The notes: a model not told the origin generated them from the letters alone. A stretch of 64,000 nucleotides of DNA from Rhinopithecus roxellana (GCF_007565055.1 NC_044557.1:70522095-70586094), one strand, 5' to 3'. Shown: positions 47,575-58,835, counted from the first letter of the stretch. Made by a program: numbers and translations.

Positions 47575-48330
47575 TGTATTTATTCATTCTTTATCTGTTT
47601 AATGACAAATGTTTGTCCAATACTAGCCCCCATTCTAGGTCTTGGAGAGAACAGCCATGGACAAGACCAACAAGGTCTTCACCGTCAAGGAGCTTACATT
47701 TTAATGAGTATAGTAAGGAAACAAACATGCAAACAGTAAATAAGATCAGAAAGTGACCAAGTGCTATGAAGAAAACTAAACAATTTTTGAGTTGACTTTA
47801 GTTATCATTTTCCCAGAAGACTTCTCTGAGGCACTCACATTTGAGTGAATATGTGATTATTAGAAGATAGCTATACACATACTACACCCTCCCCCCCCGC
47901 CCCCCAACACACACCCAAAACAGCAACACTTCAGGATAAGTAAGTATTCTAGGCAAAAGGAATACATAGTCAAAGACCATAAAGCAGAAGTAAGCTGGGT
48001 ATGTTTGAAGGAGAACAAGTGGTGGAGAGAGGGTGAACATGGGTAAGATTAAGAGGCCATGGAGACAAAGTAGTAGTCAAGGGGATGGTCAGGTAGTATC
48101 TTTGGGGAAGTCATGGCAAGGAATTTTGTTTGTCACTGAAAGTTTTAAATTATGGTGTGATATATTTGGATGTATGGTTAATATGGGCTACACTGGCTCC
48201 TTATGGCTTGGATTGTGGAACAGATTGTAGTTGGACAAGAAAGAACACAGAGAGTCTAATAATGTTTGCAGAACTTGAGCCGAGAGAGTACATTTTTAGG
48301 GCTCATTTCATCATGAGAGACACAAATACA
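47575..48330 (-). mobile_element. LINE-2 (L2) antisense, first part
   Basis: 'GAGAACAGCCATGGACAAG', 'CAAGGAGCTTACATTTTAAT', 'AAGTGCTATGAAGAAAAC', 'AAGACTTCTCTGAGGCACTC' and 'CTAGGCAAAAGGAATAC' follow reverse-complement L2. It probably belongs with 49260-50640 as one long element whose middle is interrupted. Confidence 0.8.
47791..47972 (+). repeat. Inverted duplication, arm 1
   Basis: 182-bp arm whose reverse complement recurs at 48426-48612. The outer 97 bp differ at about 11 positions by eye; the inner 39 bp differ at one. The centre is low-complexity and differs (C-rich here). Confidence 0.88.
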
Positions 48331-48425
48331 TTGAAGTTAGTTGAAATAACAGCGAATTTATTGTAAGAAGTCAGGATAGCTCATGAAAACGAAGGGCAGA
48401 AAGGTAGTCAGTTGCCATAAGAAAC

Positions 48426-48612
48426 TGACTGCATATTCCTTTTGCCTAGAATACTTACTCATCCTGAAGTGTTGTTGTGGTTGTTATTTGTTTGTTTGTT
48501 GTTGTTTGTGTGTGTGTGTGGTATATGTATAGATATCTTCTAATAATTACATATTCACTCAAATGTTAACACCTCAGAGAAGTCTTCTGTGAACATGATA
48601 ACCAAAGTCAAC
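48426..48612 (-). repeat. Inverted duplication, arm 2
   Basis: Reverse-complement partner of 47791-47972. The centre is (TTG)n/(TTTG)n/(TG)n, the expanded counterpart of the C-rich centre of arm 1. The spacer between the arms is 453 bp. Confidence 0.88.
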
Positions 48613-49259
48613 AGAAACTATCAGGAACCAAGGGTTTCATTCGTATTCATATCCTCTTTCCCTTCCTCTTTCCCTCCCTCCTTGCCTACAGACTTTCTCT
48701 GCTTTGGTAATCAATGACCAATCAGAAGTTTTTGAGCTCCACTTTACATCATTTCCCAGTTTGAATGCATGAGAATAGTTATATATCTTCTCCGAATCTA
48801 TGTTCAAATTTCACTGAAGAAACTCTTCACTTGATTTGTCTTGGGCCATATGTCCACTTCTGATCCAATTGGCCAGAAATGAGCTGAGCTAGAGGACTTA
48901 AATTGGAATCGCAGGAGCTGTGAGAGCACAGTTATACATACAAGAGCATGTACAGTATTGGCTTATAGCTCAATTAATTTCTGCTGCAGCTGTAGAAATA
49001 TAAAGGAACAAATGTGTTGGCTGTTAGTAGTCTTGAATGTTTGGCTAGGGTAAACAGAAAATAACAGGTTTTGAGTAAGCAGTACAATTTAGTCAAGTAA
49101 ATGGGCAACTTGTGATTAACAGTGTCAGTATCATGAGTTGTATAAATTAGGGATCCTCAAGGCTTCCTTTGGTGTTCCCACATGTAGAAAGGTTAAAACA
49201 AAAGTGATATTCAAAAACAGGCAACAGATATATCTTACAGTATGTTGGTAAAACATGAA
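48613..49259. other. Sequence interrupting the antisense L2
   Basis: No recognised element; contains short CT-rich stretches (48655-48690). Confidence 0.4.
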
Positions 49260-50640
49260 ATAGGCATCTGGAGTGACAAGGGTAAAATCAGGTTGCAGTA
49301 ATGAAGAAGTTGGTCAGACAGGTCTGTAGACCTCATTGAAGAAGGTGAGTTTAAGCAAAGGTGCAAATGAAGTGAAACAAAGGCACGAATAGAAGACACA
49401 AATGAATTTGCCAGACAGGTATCTGTGGGGGAAGCATTTTAGGCAGGGCAAGTAGGTAGAACAAAACGCCTTAGGTAGGAATATACTTGATCAGTCTGAG
49501 GAGTGGCAAAGAATCTACAGTGGCTACAGTGGAATGAATTAGTGAAAGAATAGTAAGAAAGAAAGTCAGTGAGGTAATGGAGTTGGAGGAAGTATCTTGT
49601 GATTGGCCTGTAGGCTCCCTGGACTTTGGTTATTTTTCAGAGCAAAGGATAGCCATTGCAGGACTTTGAGCAGAAGACATCATCTGTAAGTACTACATTT
49701 TCTCATATAAACCTCTTAAAAGTACATACATCCTATGAAGTTTGTATATTAAGAACCAGAAGATGCACTACCAGAAAAATATAATGGAAACCATTCTTCC
49801 AGTTATTTCTGTATTTTGAATATAGAGCTAAGTTTTGGTGGCAGATTGGAGGTGGGTGTGAAGAAAAGAAGGAAATCAAGAAAAAGTCCAAGTAGTTTGG
49901 CCTGAGCAACTGAAAAAATGGACTTCCCATCAACCAAGATGGGAAAGACTGTGGGGTGGAACAGTTGGAGGGAAATAAAAGTTTAGTTTGGACATGTGAA
50001 CTTTGTGATGTCTGTTAGGTGTCCAAATGGAGATGCCAATAGGTTTTTGAGACTTTTGGAGAGATCTGGTCTGGAGATAGAAGTTTGGAAATCGTTCACA
50101 TATAAATGGTATTTAAAGCCATGGCTTCACTGAGGCCTTAAGTGTAGATAGAAAAGAGAAGGCCAAAGTTTACCCTGGAGCATCCAACATTAATAGGTCA
50201 GGGAGAAGAGGTGGATCTAGCAAAAGAGACTGAGAGGAAGTGATTAGTGAGGTATGTGAAAAGACATATGAGTGTGACATCTTAGATATTAAGTGAAGGG
50301 AGAGGGACTGATAAACTGTGCCATCTGCCAAGGTAAGGACTGATAACTGACCATTAGGTTTAGCAATGGTCATTGCTGACCATTGGAGGTCGTTGATGAC
50401 TTTGATGTGAGCACTTCTGGTGGTATGGTAAAGTGAAAATTTGACCAGGGTGTATTTAAAAGAGAATGAAAGAGAATTAGAGACAATAAATATGAGTCCA
50501 TGCTTTTGAGGTGTTTTTTGGCAAAGGAGGCCCAGAAATGAGACTGTAGCTGGCTAGGGAAGTGGGATCAAAAGGAAGTATTTATGAAAGTAAAAACAGC
50601 ATGTTTATATGCTGATAGTAACAGTTTAGTAGAAAGGGAA
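49260..50640 (-). mobile_element. LINE-2 (L2) antisense, second part
   Basis: Continues the L2 antisense order: 'GGTTGCAGTAATGAAGAAG', 'GTTTGGCCTGAGCAACTG', 'GTTTGGACATGTGAACTTTG', 'GGTGTCCAAATGGAGATGCC', 'AAATGGTATTTAAAGCCATG', 'GGAGCATCCAACATTAATAG', 'ACTGATAACTGACCATTAGG' and 'GGCAAAGGAGGCCCAGAAAT'. With the first part this approaches 2.2 kb of L2, long for such an old family. Confidence 0.82.
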
Positions 50641-51267
50641 GGGTGAATTACAGAGGAGAGAGGGGAAATTGTTAGAGCAATTGGCTTGAATAGATGATAG
50701 GAAATATTTTCTAGTACATAAGTAGATGATTAATAACTTTAATGTTAATAATTAGCCATAATTTATTTGAGAAAGTGTTTCTCTATTAATTGCTTAGAGA
50801 GTTTTTCATCACTCTGCTCAAAAACCTCTTGTAGCAGCCCATTGCCTACTCAATCCAGCCTAGGAACCTCAGCCCAGCAGGCAAGATGGTTGTACTCTGA
50901 CCTCAGTGTACCTTACTGGCTTCATTTCCTTCAGTTCTCCCACCTGTGCCTAAGTTAAAGAACTTTCACATTAATCTTTGTTTCTTTGTGTATTGCATGC
51001 AATAGACTAGGTTATTCAGTAACCATAGACCTGGTGCTGAAGCTATAATACAGCTAGATTCCATTCTAGATTGTTCCCAATGTCGTTCCCATGTTCAAGG
51101 GTCTCATGTATATAAGGCAGCACACCAGACAAGTGCTTCTGATTTTAAAGTAATAAGAGATTTTTAAAATTTTGCTCAGAAGGCAATTCTGAAAGATAAA
51201 TTCCAAAAATATTTCTAACAACAACAGAATCATTGGGGTATATTCAAGCTACATACTTTTGTTTTAT
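50641..51267. other. Unique DNA
   Basis: No gene recognised; the 63-codon frame 50767-50958 has no domain and may lie in an L2-like patch (50800-50960). Confidence 0.4.
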
Positions 51268-51700
51268 TTTTTTTTTTTTGGTCTTTACCATTTTATTTTG
51301 AAATAATTTTAGACTTAGAGGAAAGTTACAAAAGTAATCACAGCATTGACACATGCCCTTTACCCTATTTCACCTAGTGTTAATATCTTACATTACCATA
51401 GTTCAATTATTGAAACCTGGAAATTGGCATCGATGAAATACTGTTCATTAATTTACCGACCCTAAGGAATTCCATTAGTTTTTCCACTACTATCTTTTGT
51501 GTGGATTAGGATCCGATTCATGATCCCACATTGCAGTTTGTTGTTATGTCTCCTTAGTATCCCCTAATCTGTGTTAGTCTTTCCTTATCATCCATGACCT
51601 TGCCATTTTCGAAGAGTAAGGGTCAGTTATTTTAAAGAATGTTTGAATGATGTTTCCACATGATGGGATTTAGGATATGTAGGAGAATACTCTCTGGAAT
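51268..51700 (-). mobile_element. L1M-type LINE-1 3' end
   Basis: Minus-strand copy of a mammalian-wide L1M 3' region: poly-T at 51268-51280, then 'TTTGAAATAATTTTAGACTT', 'CACCTAGTGTTAATATCTTA', 'GGATCCGATTCATGATCCCA' and 'TTGTTATGTCTCCTTAGTAT'. Far older than the 36-kb and 56-kb copies. Confidence 0.8.
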
Positions 51701-52064
51701 ATATAAGCCAGGATGCATTTGTGCAAAAAGTAGTAATATCTTATAGACAAGCAATATAATCTTAAAGATGACATCTTAACAGTTTTGGGCTGGTTTTTTT
51801 CCCCCAATTTAAATCTACTGAGGATTTCCTATTCACAAATAAAAAGGTGACTCGGTAAATCAAGCAAAAAATGCTTGAGAGTATACAGTAAAAACATACT
51901 GTTAGGTGCTTCAGGAAATACAAGGAAATATATGACATAATCTTTTACTTCAAATACCGTACGGTCAGTCTAAGGTGACAAGACATAGAGAATATGTTTG
52001 TTGTTAATGAATGTCTTCACTATTTAAAATGTATATGCACAAAAGTTTAAATGAAAAGCATTTT
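51701..52064. other. Unique DNA
   Basis: No gene or repeat recognised. Confidence 0.4.
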
Positions 52065-52079
52065 AAAAGAGAAGAAATC

Positions 52080-52358
52080 GGCCGGGCGCGGTGGCTCAAG
52101 CCTGTAATCCCAGCACTTTGGGAGGCCGAGACGGGCGGATCACAAGGTCAGGAGATCGAGACCATCCTGGCGACACAGTGAAACCCCGTCTCTACTAAAA
52201 ATACAAAAATCTAGCCGGGCGAGGTGGCGGGCGCCTGTAGTCCCAGCTACTTGGGAGGCTGAGGCAGGAGAATGGCGGGAACCCAGGAGGCGGAGCTTGC
52301 AGTGAGCTGAGATCCGGCCACTGCACTCCAGCCTGGGAGACAGAGCAAGACTCCGCCT

Positions 52359-52394
<36 letters not shown>
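52080..52394 (+). mobile_element. AluY of Old World monkey type, young
   Basis: Near-consensus Alu with many CpGs kept. Carries 'GGCTCAAGCCTG' and 'GATCCGGCCACTG', variants I associate with cercopithecoid AluY (AluYRa-like). Uninterrupted A-tail of about 35, perfect 15-bp duplication AAAAGAGAAGAAATC (52065-52079, 52395-52409) and an ideal TTTT|AAAA cleavage site. The minus-strand frame 52140-52445 is an Alu translation. Confidence 0.96.
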
Positions 52395-52403
<9 letters not shown>

Positions 52404-52409
52404 GAAATC

Positions 52410-54194
52410 ACTGTTACAGTAAAAGATACGTCTACATGCAGACAACTTGGTAGCCCATGCTTAGGTCAAGGAAAAGACTTATACAATTAAATTACATTAT
52501 TCTGTCATTCCTGTCACTCCAATCTTTTTCTTTCTAATGTTAATATCCACATTTGCCCTCCACGTAAATATCAGTGTCCAGTTGTTCTGTCTCGGGAATT
52601 TCTCTTTGTTAAGCCAGAGTAATCAGTAGTCTCACTCCATATGGTCTTCTACTCTGGACTACAGGTGGCTGAATTTTTACAGCTGTTCTTCTTAACCTTA
52701 TGCTCTGAGTTTTTTTGTTTTGTTGGTTATTTTTCCTAATAGTAAGCCATGTTGCAAACTTCCTAACCAGTTTCTCCATCATTTTTTCCCCTAGCATTAC
52801 CCAAATTATACATTACTTGTATGTAGTATCAAATCTGCCTTTTACTGCCTTTCAGATGAGGTTACCATAAAATAATTGACAAAGAAGGATATAAAAATTT
52901 GTTTACAGTATTTGGAAAAGGAGAGAAAACTCTCTGAATGGGGTAAGTGGATTCTTGGTTGGAAGCTCGTGTTGGATAAAATGACCACTCAAGTGTTTTT
53001 CTCAGCTCTAAGTCAGGATGGAACTTAATGGCACAGCACAAATCAGCTGTTGCCACAACTGGGCACCTGGAAAATGCCTTTTGATGATGGTGATTAAATA
53101 GAGGTCAAAGAATATCACTGCATCGTAATGGTAGTCTTCACATAACATCAGCCTTTCTCCTGGTGCCTTTGAAAATGCCACTTGAAAAGTCTAAAAAAAT
53201 CTATGTGTTTTGTTTAGGCAGAAAATGCTCTCATTAAGTATCTCATGGTTTCTTTAGAAAAATAAAAGAAATGTTACGGTTCTGAGTACTAGATTGTAGG
53301 TTTAAAAGAAAACTAAATGTAACCTTTTGTTATGTGAAATAAAAAATTCCTAAGATAACCCTAAAGGCTTTATTTTGACACAAAGTGTATGTCTATTTGC
53401 TAAAAGGTTCTAAAAAGAGATATAATCTCAAATCTATAGGATGAAAAAACCCACATTACTAAAGTAGGAATTAACTGTGAATAATTTCTAGTGGAAAGTG
53501 AAGATTTCTTAAGAGAATTATTTTCATTTATTAAGATATAAACTTGAGCATTTGGGGTCTTGTCAGGGAGAGTAGTTTTAGTTTTGCCTATTCAATACTC
53601 TTAAGAAAAATCGGATAAGGAGCCTCATTTTCTTTCATATTCTGTCTATTCCTCTATTTTTTTTTTTTTTTTTTGCCACCATTGTAAGTACTACAGCCCT
53701 TATGAATGGAAGGCAGAAAGGCTGTCCAATGTAAAAGCAAAAGTTTAATTACTTAGTTGTACTATGCTGTTAAGAATCTAGTGAGAAATATATTCATACA
53801 TATATATATGTAGTATTTCATATGAATTTCATGCTAATGTTCCCTTAGGACTGACAGTATATGGACTAAGTAATCTAAAGTTTTTTTTTTTTTTTTTTTA
53901 ATTTACCAGGTAAATTGACATCCCCATGTATTGTTTATTGAGAAATAAAACTTATTTCTCAAAGTATGCTTGGAAGTCATGAGCTTTTGAACATCTGATC
54001 ATGAACAGTAGCATACTACTGGATGTGTAGCTTCCACTATCTAGGAAGGTTTATGGTAATCTAAAGAAGCACATTTTAAGGAGACGCCTATGTACATTCA
54101 AGTATGAGGTATACTTCTTTAGATTACAGTGTTTTGGGATATAAACACTAGAGGTGAATTACCTGAGATTAATATATAAACTCCAATAATTGCA
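52410..54194. other. Unique DNA with two poly-T runs
   Basis: No gene recognised. T-runs of 16-19 lie at about 53658-53675 and 53881-53899. Neither has an Alu or L1 attached. (TA)n lies near 53799-53810. Confidence 0.45.
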
Positions 54195-54525
54195 AGGTAT
54201 GTCAAGGGTAGACAAATGATAGCTACAATTCTAAATCTGGCCTATTGACTATTTTTGTATGGCCTTCAACCTAAGAATGGTTTGTACTTTGTAAAAAGTT
54301 GAAAAAAAAAAAACAAAATAATATTTTGTGACACATATTACATAAAATTTAAATTTCTGTGTTCATAAATGAAGTTTTATTAGAACACAGCCACACTCAT
54401 TTGCGTATTGTCAATGGCTGCTTTTCTGCTACATCAGCAGAGGTGAGTAGTCATGACAGAGACCCCATGGTCTGCAAAACTGAAAATATTTACTATCTAT
54501 CCCTTTCCAGAAAAGCTGTGCTAAC
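54195..54525 (+). mobile_element. hAT-type nonautonomous DNA transposon fragment
   Basis: 'AATGAAGTTTTATTAGAACA', 'ATTGTCAATGGCTGCTTTTC' and 'ACCCCATGGTCTGCAAAACT' are familiar blocks of a Charlie-like hAT MITE family. I do not assign the exact name. An internal poly-A interrupts it at about 54302-54315. Confidence 0.6.
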
Positions 54526-54529
54526 ACTT

Positions 54530-54644
54530 GAACAAGGTGATTTTATTCAATTACTTAAATTCTCTGTACCTCAAGTTTCTTCTTCTGCAAAATGGAGATA
54601 ATAAACTGTATCTATTTTATAGAATTTTTATAAGAGAATGAAGA
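54530..54644 (+). mobile_element. MIR SINE fragment
   Basis: 'TAAATTCTCTGTACCTCAAG' and 'TCTTCTGCAAAATGGAGATA' match the MIR core. The next MIR starts directly after it. Confidence 0.7.
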
Positions 54645-54858
54645 GACGGTATAGTGTAATGATCACAGACATAGATTCTGAAACCCAAACTGTCTGAGTT
54701 TAAATCTTAGTCCTCTGTTTAGTAGCTTTTGGCCTAGACAAGTTACATAATATTTCTGTGCCTCAGTTTCCTTATTTATAAAATGAGGAAAATATAGTAC
54801 TAGGGTCTGCCTCATAGGATTTCTGTAAAATCAAATGAGTTAACATAGGTGACTCTTG
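54645..54858 (+). mobile_element. MIR SINE, left part (host of the Tigger insertion)
   Basis: Near-complete MIR: 'GGTATAGTGTAATGATCACA', 'GACAAGTTACATAATATTTC', 'TGTGCCTCAGTTTCCTTATT' and 'AATCAAATGAGTTAACATAG'. It stops at the TA before 54861. Its 3' 'GTGCCTGGC' resumes at 59317, on the far side of the Tigger. Confidence 0.85.
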
Positions 54859-55659
54859 TACAGTTTACCCTCGAACAGCGTGGGAGTTAGGGGTGCCAAT
54901 GTCCCACACAGTCAAAAATCCATGTATCACTTTTGACTCCCCTTAAAACTTAACTAATAGCCTACTGTTGGCCGGAAGCCTTACCTATAACGTAAACAGC
55001 CCATTACCACATATATTATCACATATTTTGTATGTTATATGTATTATATACTGTATTCTTACAATAAAGTAAGCCAATTGAAAGAAAAATGTTTAAGCAA
55101 ATCTGAAAAAGAGAAAATATATTTAGTATTTATTAAGTGGAAGTGGATCAACCTAAAGGTCTTCACCCTTGTCTTCACATTGAATAGGCTGAGGAGGAGG
55201 AGGAAGAGGTGGGGTTGGTTTTACTGTCTCATGCATGGCAGAGGCAGAAGAGGTGGAGGAGGTGGAAGGGGAGGCAGGAGAGGCAGGCATTCTTGGTATA
55301 ACTTTATGGAATTATATCAAAATTTCTGTCTGACGTTTTTGCTTTTCCAGTCTCTCAAAATGTTTCTGTACCGTACCAATCCTTCTTCCACTGTTTGCTT
55401 CAGTTTCAGTGCCTGTATCTTATGGGTGCATTTTGAAAATGAATCAAGGAAGTCTTGAATAATTGGAACCCTCTGCCAGATTTTCTAATGTCAGTTTGTT
55501 TTCTGGCATTGCTTCTTCTCTGCCTGCTTCCTCATTGTCTGGCACTGGTTCGAAAGCACTCATCTCCATCAAGTCATCTTCTGTTAATTCCTGTCTTGTG
55601 GTGTTGATTAGCTCTTACATTTCTTCAAGATTCATATCATGAAACCTTTTATTTCTCAC

Positions 55660-56043
55660 CTATTTTTTTTTTTTTGCCATATCCACAATCTCTTTCATGA
55701 TTTCTTTGATTGACTCTGTCATAAATCCTATAAAGTTGTGCACACCATCTAAACATAGTTTAATCCAGGAGGAATTTCTTGCTTTGGGCTTTATGGCTTT
55801 CACAACTTTTTCTGTAACAACGATCGTAGCTTCAATGGTGCATTCCTTCCAGATTTCCATGACATTGACTTTATTAGGGTTCTCACTGACAGCTCTTTCT
55901 GTAGAGTACTGTGTGAAATAAAATTTAAAGGTCCTTATGACCCCCTGATCTAGAGGCTGAATTAGAGATGTATCTGGGAGCAAGTAGAGCACCTTCACTG
56001 AACTCATAGAGGTCTGCGTGGCCGGGGCATTGTCTGATATCAA
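55660..56043 (-). pseudogene. Tigger transposase, catalytic C-terminal part
   Basis: Open 127-codon minus frame from the DDE/D transposase of a Tigger element. It keeps 'ISDNAPA' (second catalytic Asp) and 'TSLIQPLDQGVIRTFK' (third Asp in QPLDQG). The upstream part of the enzyme is cut off by the L1 insertion about 10 codons before DNAP and continues beyond 57533 ('LPGRDCFLKVLL' across the healed junction). Inactive fossil; frames in 57994-58221 may be its N-terminal side. Confidence 0.85.
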
Positions 56044-56053
56044 AAGAACTTTT

Positions 56054-56066
56054 AAAAAGCAGTCCC
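56054..56066 (+). repeat. Left target-site duplication of nested L1
   Basis: AAAAAGCAGTCCC, repeated exactly at 57521-57533. Cleavage context CTTTT... reads TTT|AAAAAG, ideal for the L1 endonuclease. The last CCC also matches the first bases of the inverted segment (microhomology). Confidence 0.92.
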
Positions 56067-56641
56067 CACTTTTTGATGGGGTTGTTTGTTTTTTTCTCGT
56101 ATATTTGTTTGAGTTCTTTGTAGATTCTGGATATTAGCCCTTTGTCAGATGAGTAGGTTGCAAAAATTTTCTCCCATTCTGTAGGTTGCCTGTTCACTCT
56201 GATGGTAGTTTCTTTTGCTGTGCAAAAGCTCTTTAGTTTAATTAGATCCCATTTGTCAATTTTGGCTTTTGCTGCCGTTGCTTTTGGTGTTTTAGACATG
56301 AAGTCCTTGCCCATGCCTATGTCCTGAATGGTACTACCTAGATTTTCTTCTAGGGTTTTTATGGTATTAGGTCTAACATTTAAGTCTCTAATCCATCTTG
56401 AATTAATCTTCGTATAAGGGGTAAGGAAAGGATCCAGTTTCAGCTTTCTACTTATGGCTAGCCAATTTTCCCAGCACCATTTATTAAATAGGGAATCCTT
56501 TCCCCATTTCTCGTTTCTCTCAGGTTTGTCAAAGATCAGATGGCTGTAGATGTGCGGTATTATTTCTGAGGACTCTGTTCTGTTCCATTGGTCTATATCT
56601 CTGTTTTGGTACCAGTACCATGCTGTTTTGGTTACTGTAGC
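56067..56641 (-). pseudogene. L1 ORF2 fragment, inverted segment
   Basis: Minus-strand stretch of ORF2 downstream of the RT core, from 'KTAWYWYQNRDIDQWNR' to 'KKTNNPIKKW'. Open throughout, with no stop. The frame then runs by chance into Tigger sequence. Confidence 0.93.
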
Positions 56642-57250
56642 CAGGATATGAACAGACATTTCTCAAAAGAAGATATTCATACAGCCAACAGACACATGAA
56701 AAAATGCTCATCATCACTGGCCATCAGAGAAATGCAAATCAAAACCACAATGAGATACCATCTCACACCAGTTAGAATGGCAATCATTAAGAAGTCAGGA
56801 AACAACAGGTGTTGGAGAGGATGTGGAGAAATAGGAACACTTTTACACTGTTGGTGGGATTGTAAACTAGTTCAACCATTATGGAAAACAGTATGGCAAT
56901 TCCTCAAGGATCTAGAACTAGATGTACCATATGACCCAGCCATCCCACTACTGGGTATATACCCAAAGGATTATAAATTAGTCTACTACAAAGACACATG
57001 TACACGTATGTTTATTGCGGCACTATTCACAATAGCAAAGACTTGGAATCAACCCAAATGTCCATCTGTGACAGACTGGATTAAAAAAATGTGGCACATA
57101 TACACCATGGAATACTATGCAGCCATAAAAAAGGATGAGTTTGCGTCCTTTGTAGGGACATGGATGCAGCTGGAAACCATCATTCTTAGCAAACTATCAC
57201 AAGAAGAGAAAACCAAACACCACATGTTCTCACTCATAGGTGGGAACTGA
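56642..57250 (+). pseudogene. L1 ORF2 C-terminal fragment, forward segment
   Basis: Open from 'MNRHFSKEDIHTANRH' through 'CWRGCGEIGTLLHCWWDCK' (cysteines intact) to the normal C-terminus '...FSLIGGN' and stop at 57248-57250. Unlike the 36-kb copy, it keeps TGG at the position that is TGA there. Confidence 0.93.
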
Positions 57251-57481
57251 ACAATGAGATCACTTGGACTCGGGAAGGGGAACATCACACACTGGGGTCT
57301 ATCATGGGGAGGGGGGAGGGGGGAGGAGGGAGGGATTGCATTGGGGAGTTATACATGATATAAATGATGAATTGATGGGTGCTGACGAGTTGATGGGTGC
57401 AGCACACCAACATGGCATAAGTATACATATGTAACAAACCTGCACGTTATGCACATGTACCCTAGAACTTAAAGTATAATA

Positions 57482-57520
<39 letters not shown>

Positions 57521-57526
<6 letters not shown>

Positions 57527-57533
57527 CAGTCCC
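57521..57533 (+). repeat. Right target-site duplication of nested L1
   Basis: AAAAAGCAGTCCC, the first A's merging with the poly-A tail. Confidence 0.9.
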
Positions 57534-58823
57534 TTCCTGGCAAGATACTTCTTGATTCATCAATTCAAAGCATTGATGAACCCAATCAAGATAAAGGGTT
57601 ATCATTGTCCAGACCTTCTTGTTTTACATCCAAAAGACTGGTAGCTGATGTCTGTCTTTTCCCTTCAAGGCTCAGAGGTTAGCAGCTTTATAGATAAAGG
57701 CAATCCTGATTATAAACCTGACTGCACTGCCACAAAACAGTAGAGTTAGCCTAACCCTTCCTGCCTTTAATTCTGCTGTTCACTTCTCTTTCTTACTAAT
57801 AAATGTCCTTTGTGGCATTTTTCCCCCCAGAATCAGGCACTTTTATCTGCACTAAAAACTGTTCAGGCAGATATCCTTTCTCCCTAGTGATTTTCTTAAT
57901 GGTGTCTGAGAACTTGTCTGCTGCCTCTTGGTCAGCAGAAGCTGTTTCTCCTGTTATCCTGATATTTTAAAGCCAAACCTCTTGCTAAAATTATCAAACT
58001 GTCCTTTCCCGGCACCTCAGTTCTCCAACTTTAGATTCTTCACCCTCCTTTTCCTTTAATTTGTCATGTAATGGCTTTTCTTTTTCTGGAATCCTATTCG
58101 AATCTGTAGCTATGCATTTCTTATAGCAATACTGTGCCCACATAAAAGCCTCATTTTCAATGGAGATAAAAAGTGCAATGTTTCTGTGTTTGCCGGCATA
58201 GCTGCAGCCATGACTACACAAATTTTCTTTTCTCTTTTCACAATGGTTCCTATGCTGGATTCATTTATCCTGAAATGGTGGGCAACCCAGCTGCAGACCT
58301 CAATCTACAGAACATATCAAGCAGTTAAACTTTTCCTTCTAATGTCATGACTTTTCTCTGCTTCTTGGGAGCACTTCAGCATCACTACTTACACTTTATA
58401 TGGGTCCTGTGGTGTTATTCACAGTTTATGTATTACACCAAACACGATGAAAAGTGCACTAGAACCATGAGAAATCACTTTTTCCCTGTGATATGTAATT
58501 TACTGGAGAGACAGACTGCTGACACAGAGAAGATTAGCATCATATGGTGTTTTAAGGCAATACTTAATACTTGCAACACTTGAGCTCACCACAATAGCAA
58601 CAAGAGGTGGGTACAAAATTATAATCATACAGTACATACTGTTTATTACTGTTAATTTTATGCAGTTATGATTGAATACTGCATCCCTATGTTTGTTTAC
58701 TTTTTTCTAGACTTTGAATGGCTCTTTGTAGAGTCTTCAAGTGTGTACGTTTTGATAAATTTTAACTTTTTATAATAGATGGTATATATTTTATGGCAGT
58801 AAATGATAAAATACACTAGTATC
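57534..58823 (-). mobile_element. Tigger transposon, 5' half of transposase region
   Basis: Continuation of the Tigger element upstream of its catalytic region (minus strand), heavily mutated. No intact frame spans it. Confidence 0.75.
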
Positions 58824-58835
58824 TAAACATATTTT

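Larger units (their letters stand above)
56067..57520 (+). mobile_element. Young 5'-inverted L1 (twin priming) inside Tigger
   Basis: 56067-56641 is ORF2 on the minus strand, equivalent to 40902-41479 of the full-length copy. 56642-57480 is plus strand, equivalent to 41483-42320. Only about 3 bases (CAA) are lost at the inversion junction. 3' UTR matches the 36-kb L1 family. A pure A-tail of about 40 and exact 13-bp target copies indicate a recent insertion. Confidence 0.96.

Noticed and set aside
55039..55458. 139-codon plus-strand frame with an Arg/Gly-rich stretch
   Set aside because: Antisense to the 3' part of the Tigger transposon; the Arg/Gly run is the complement of a repetitive acidic codon tract.
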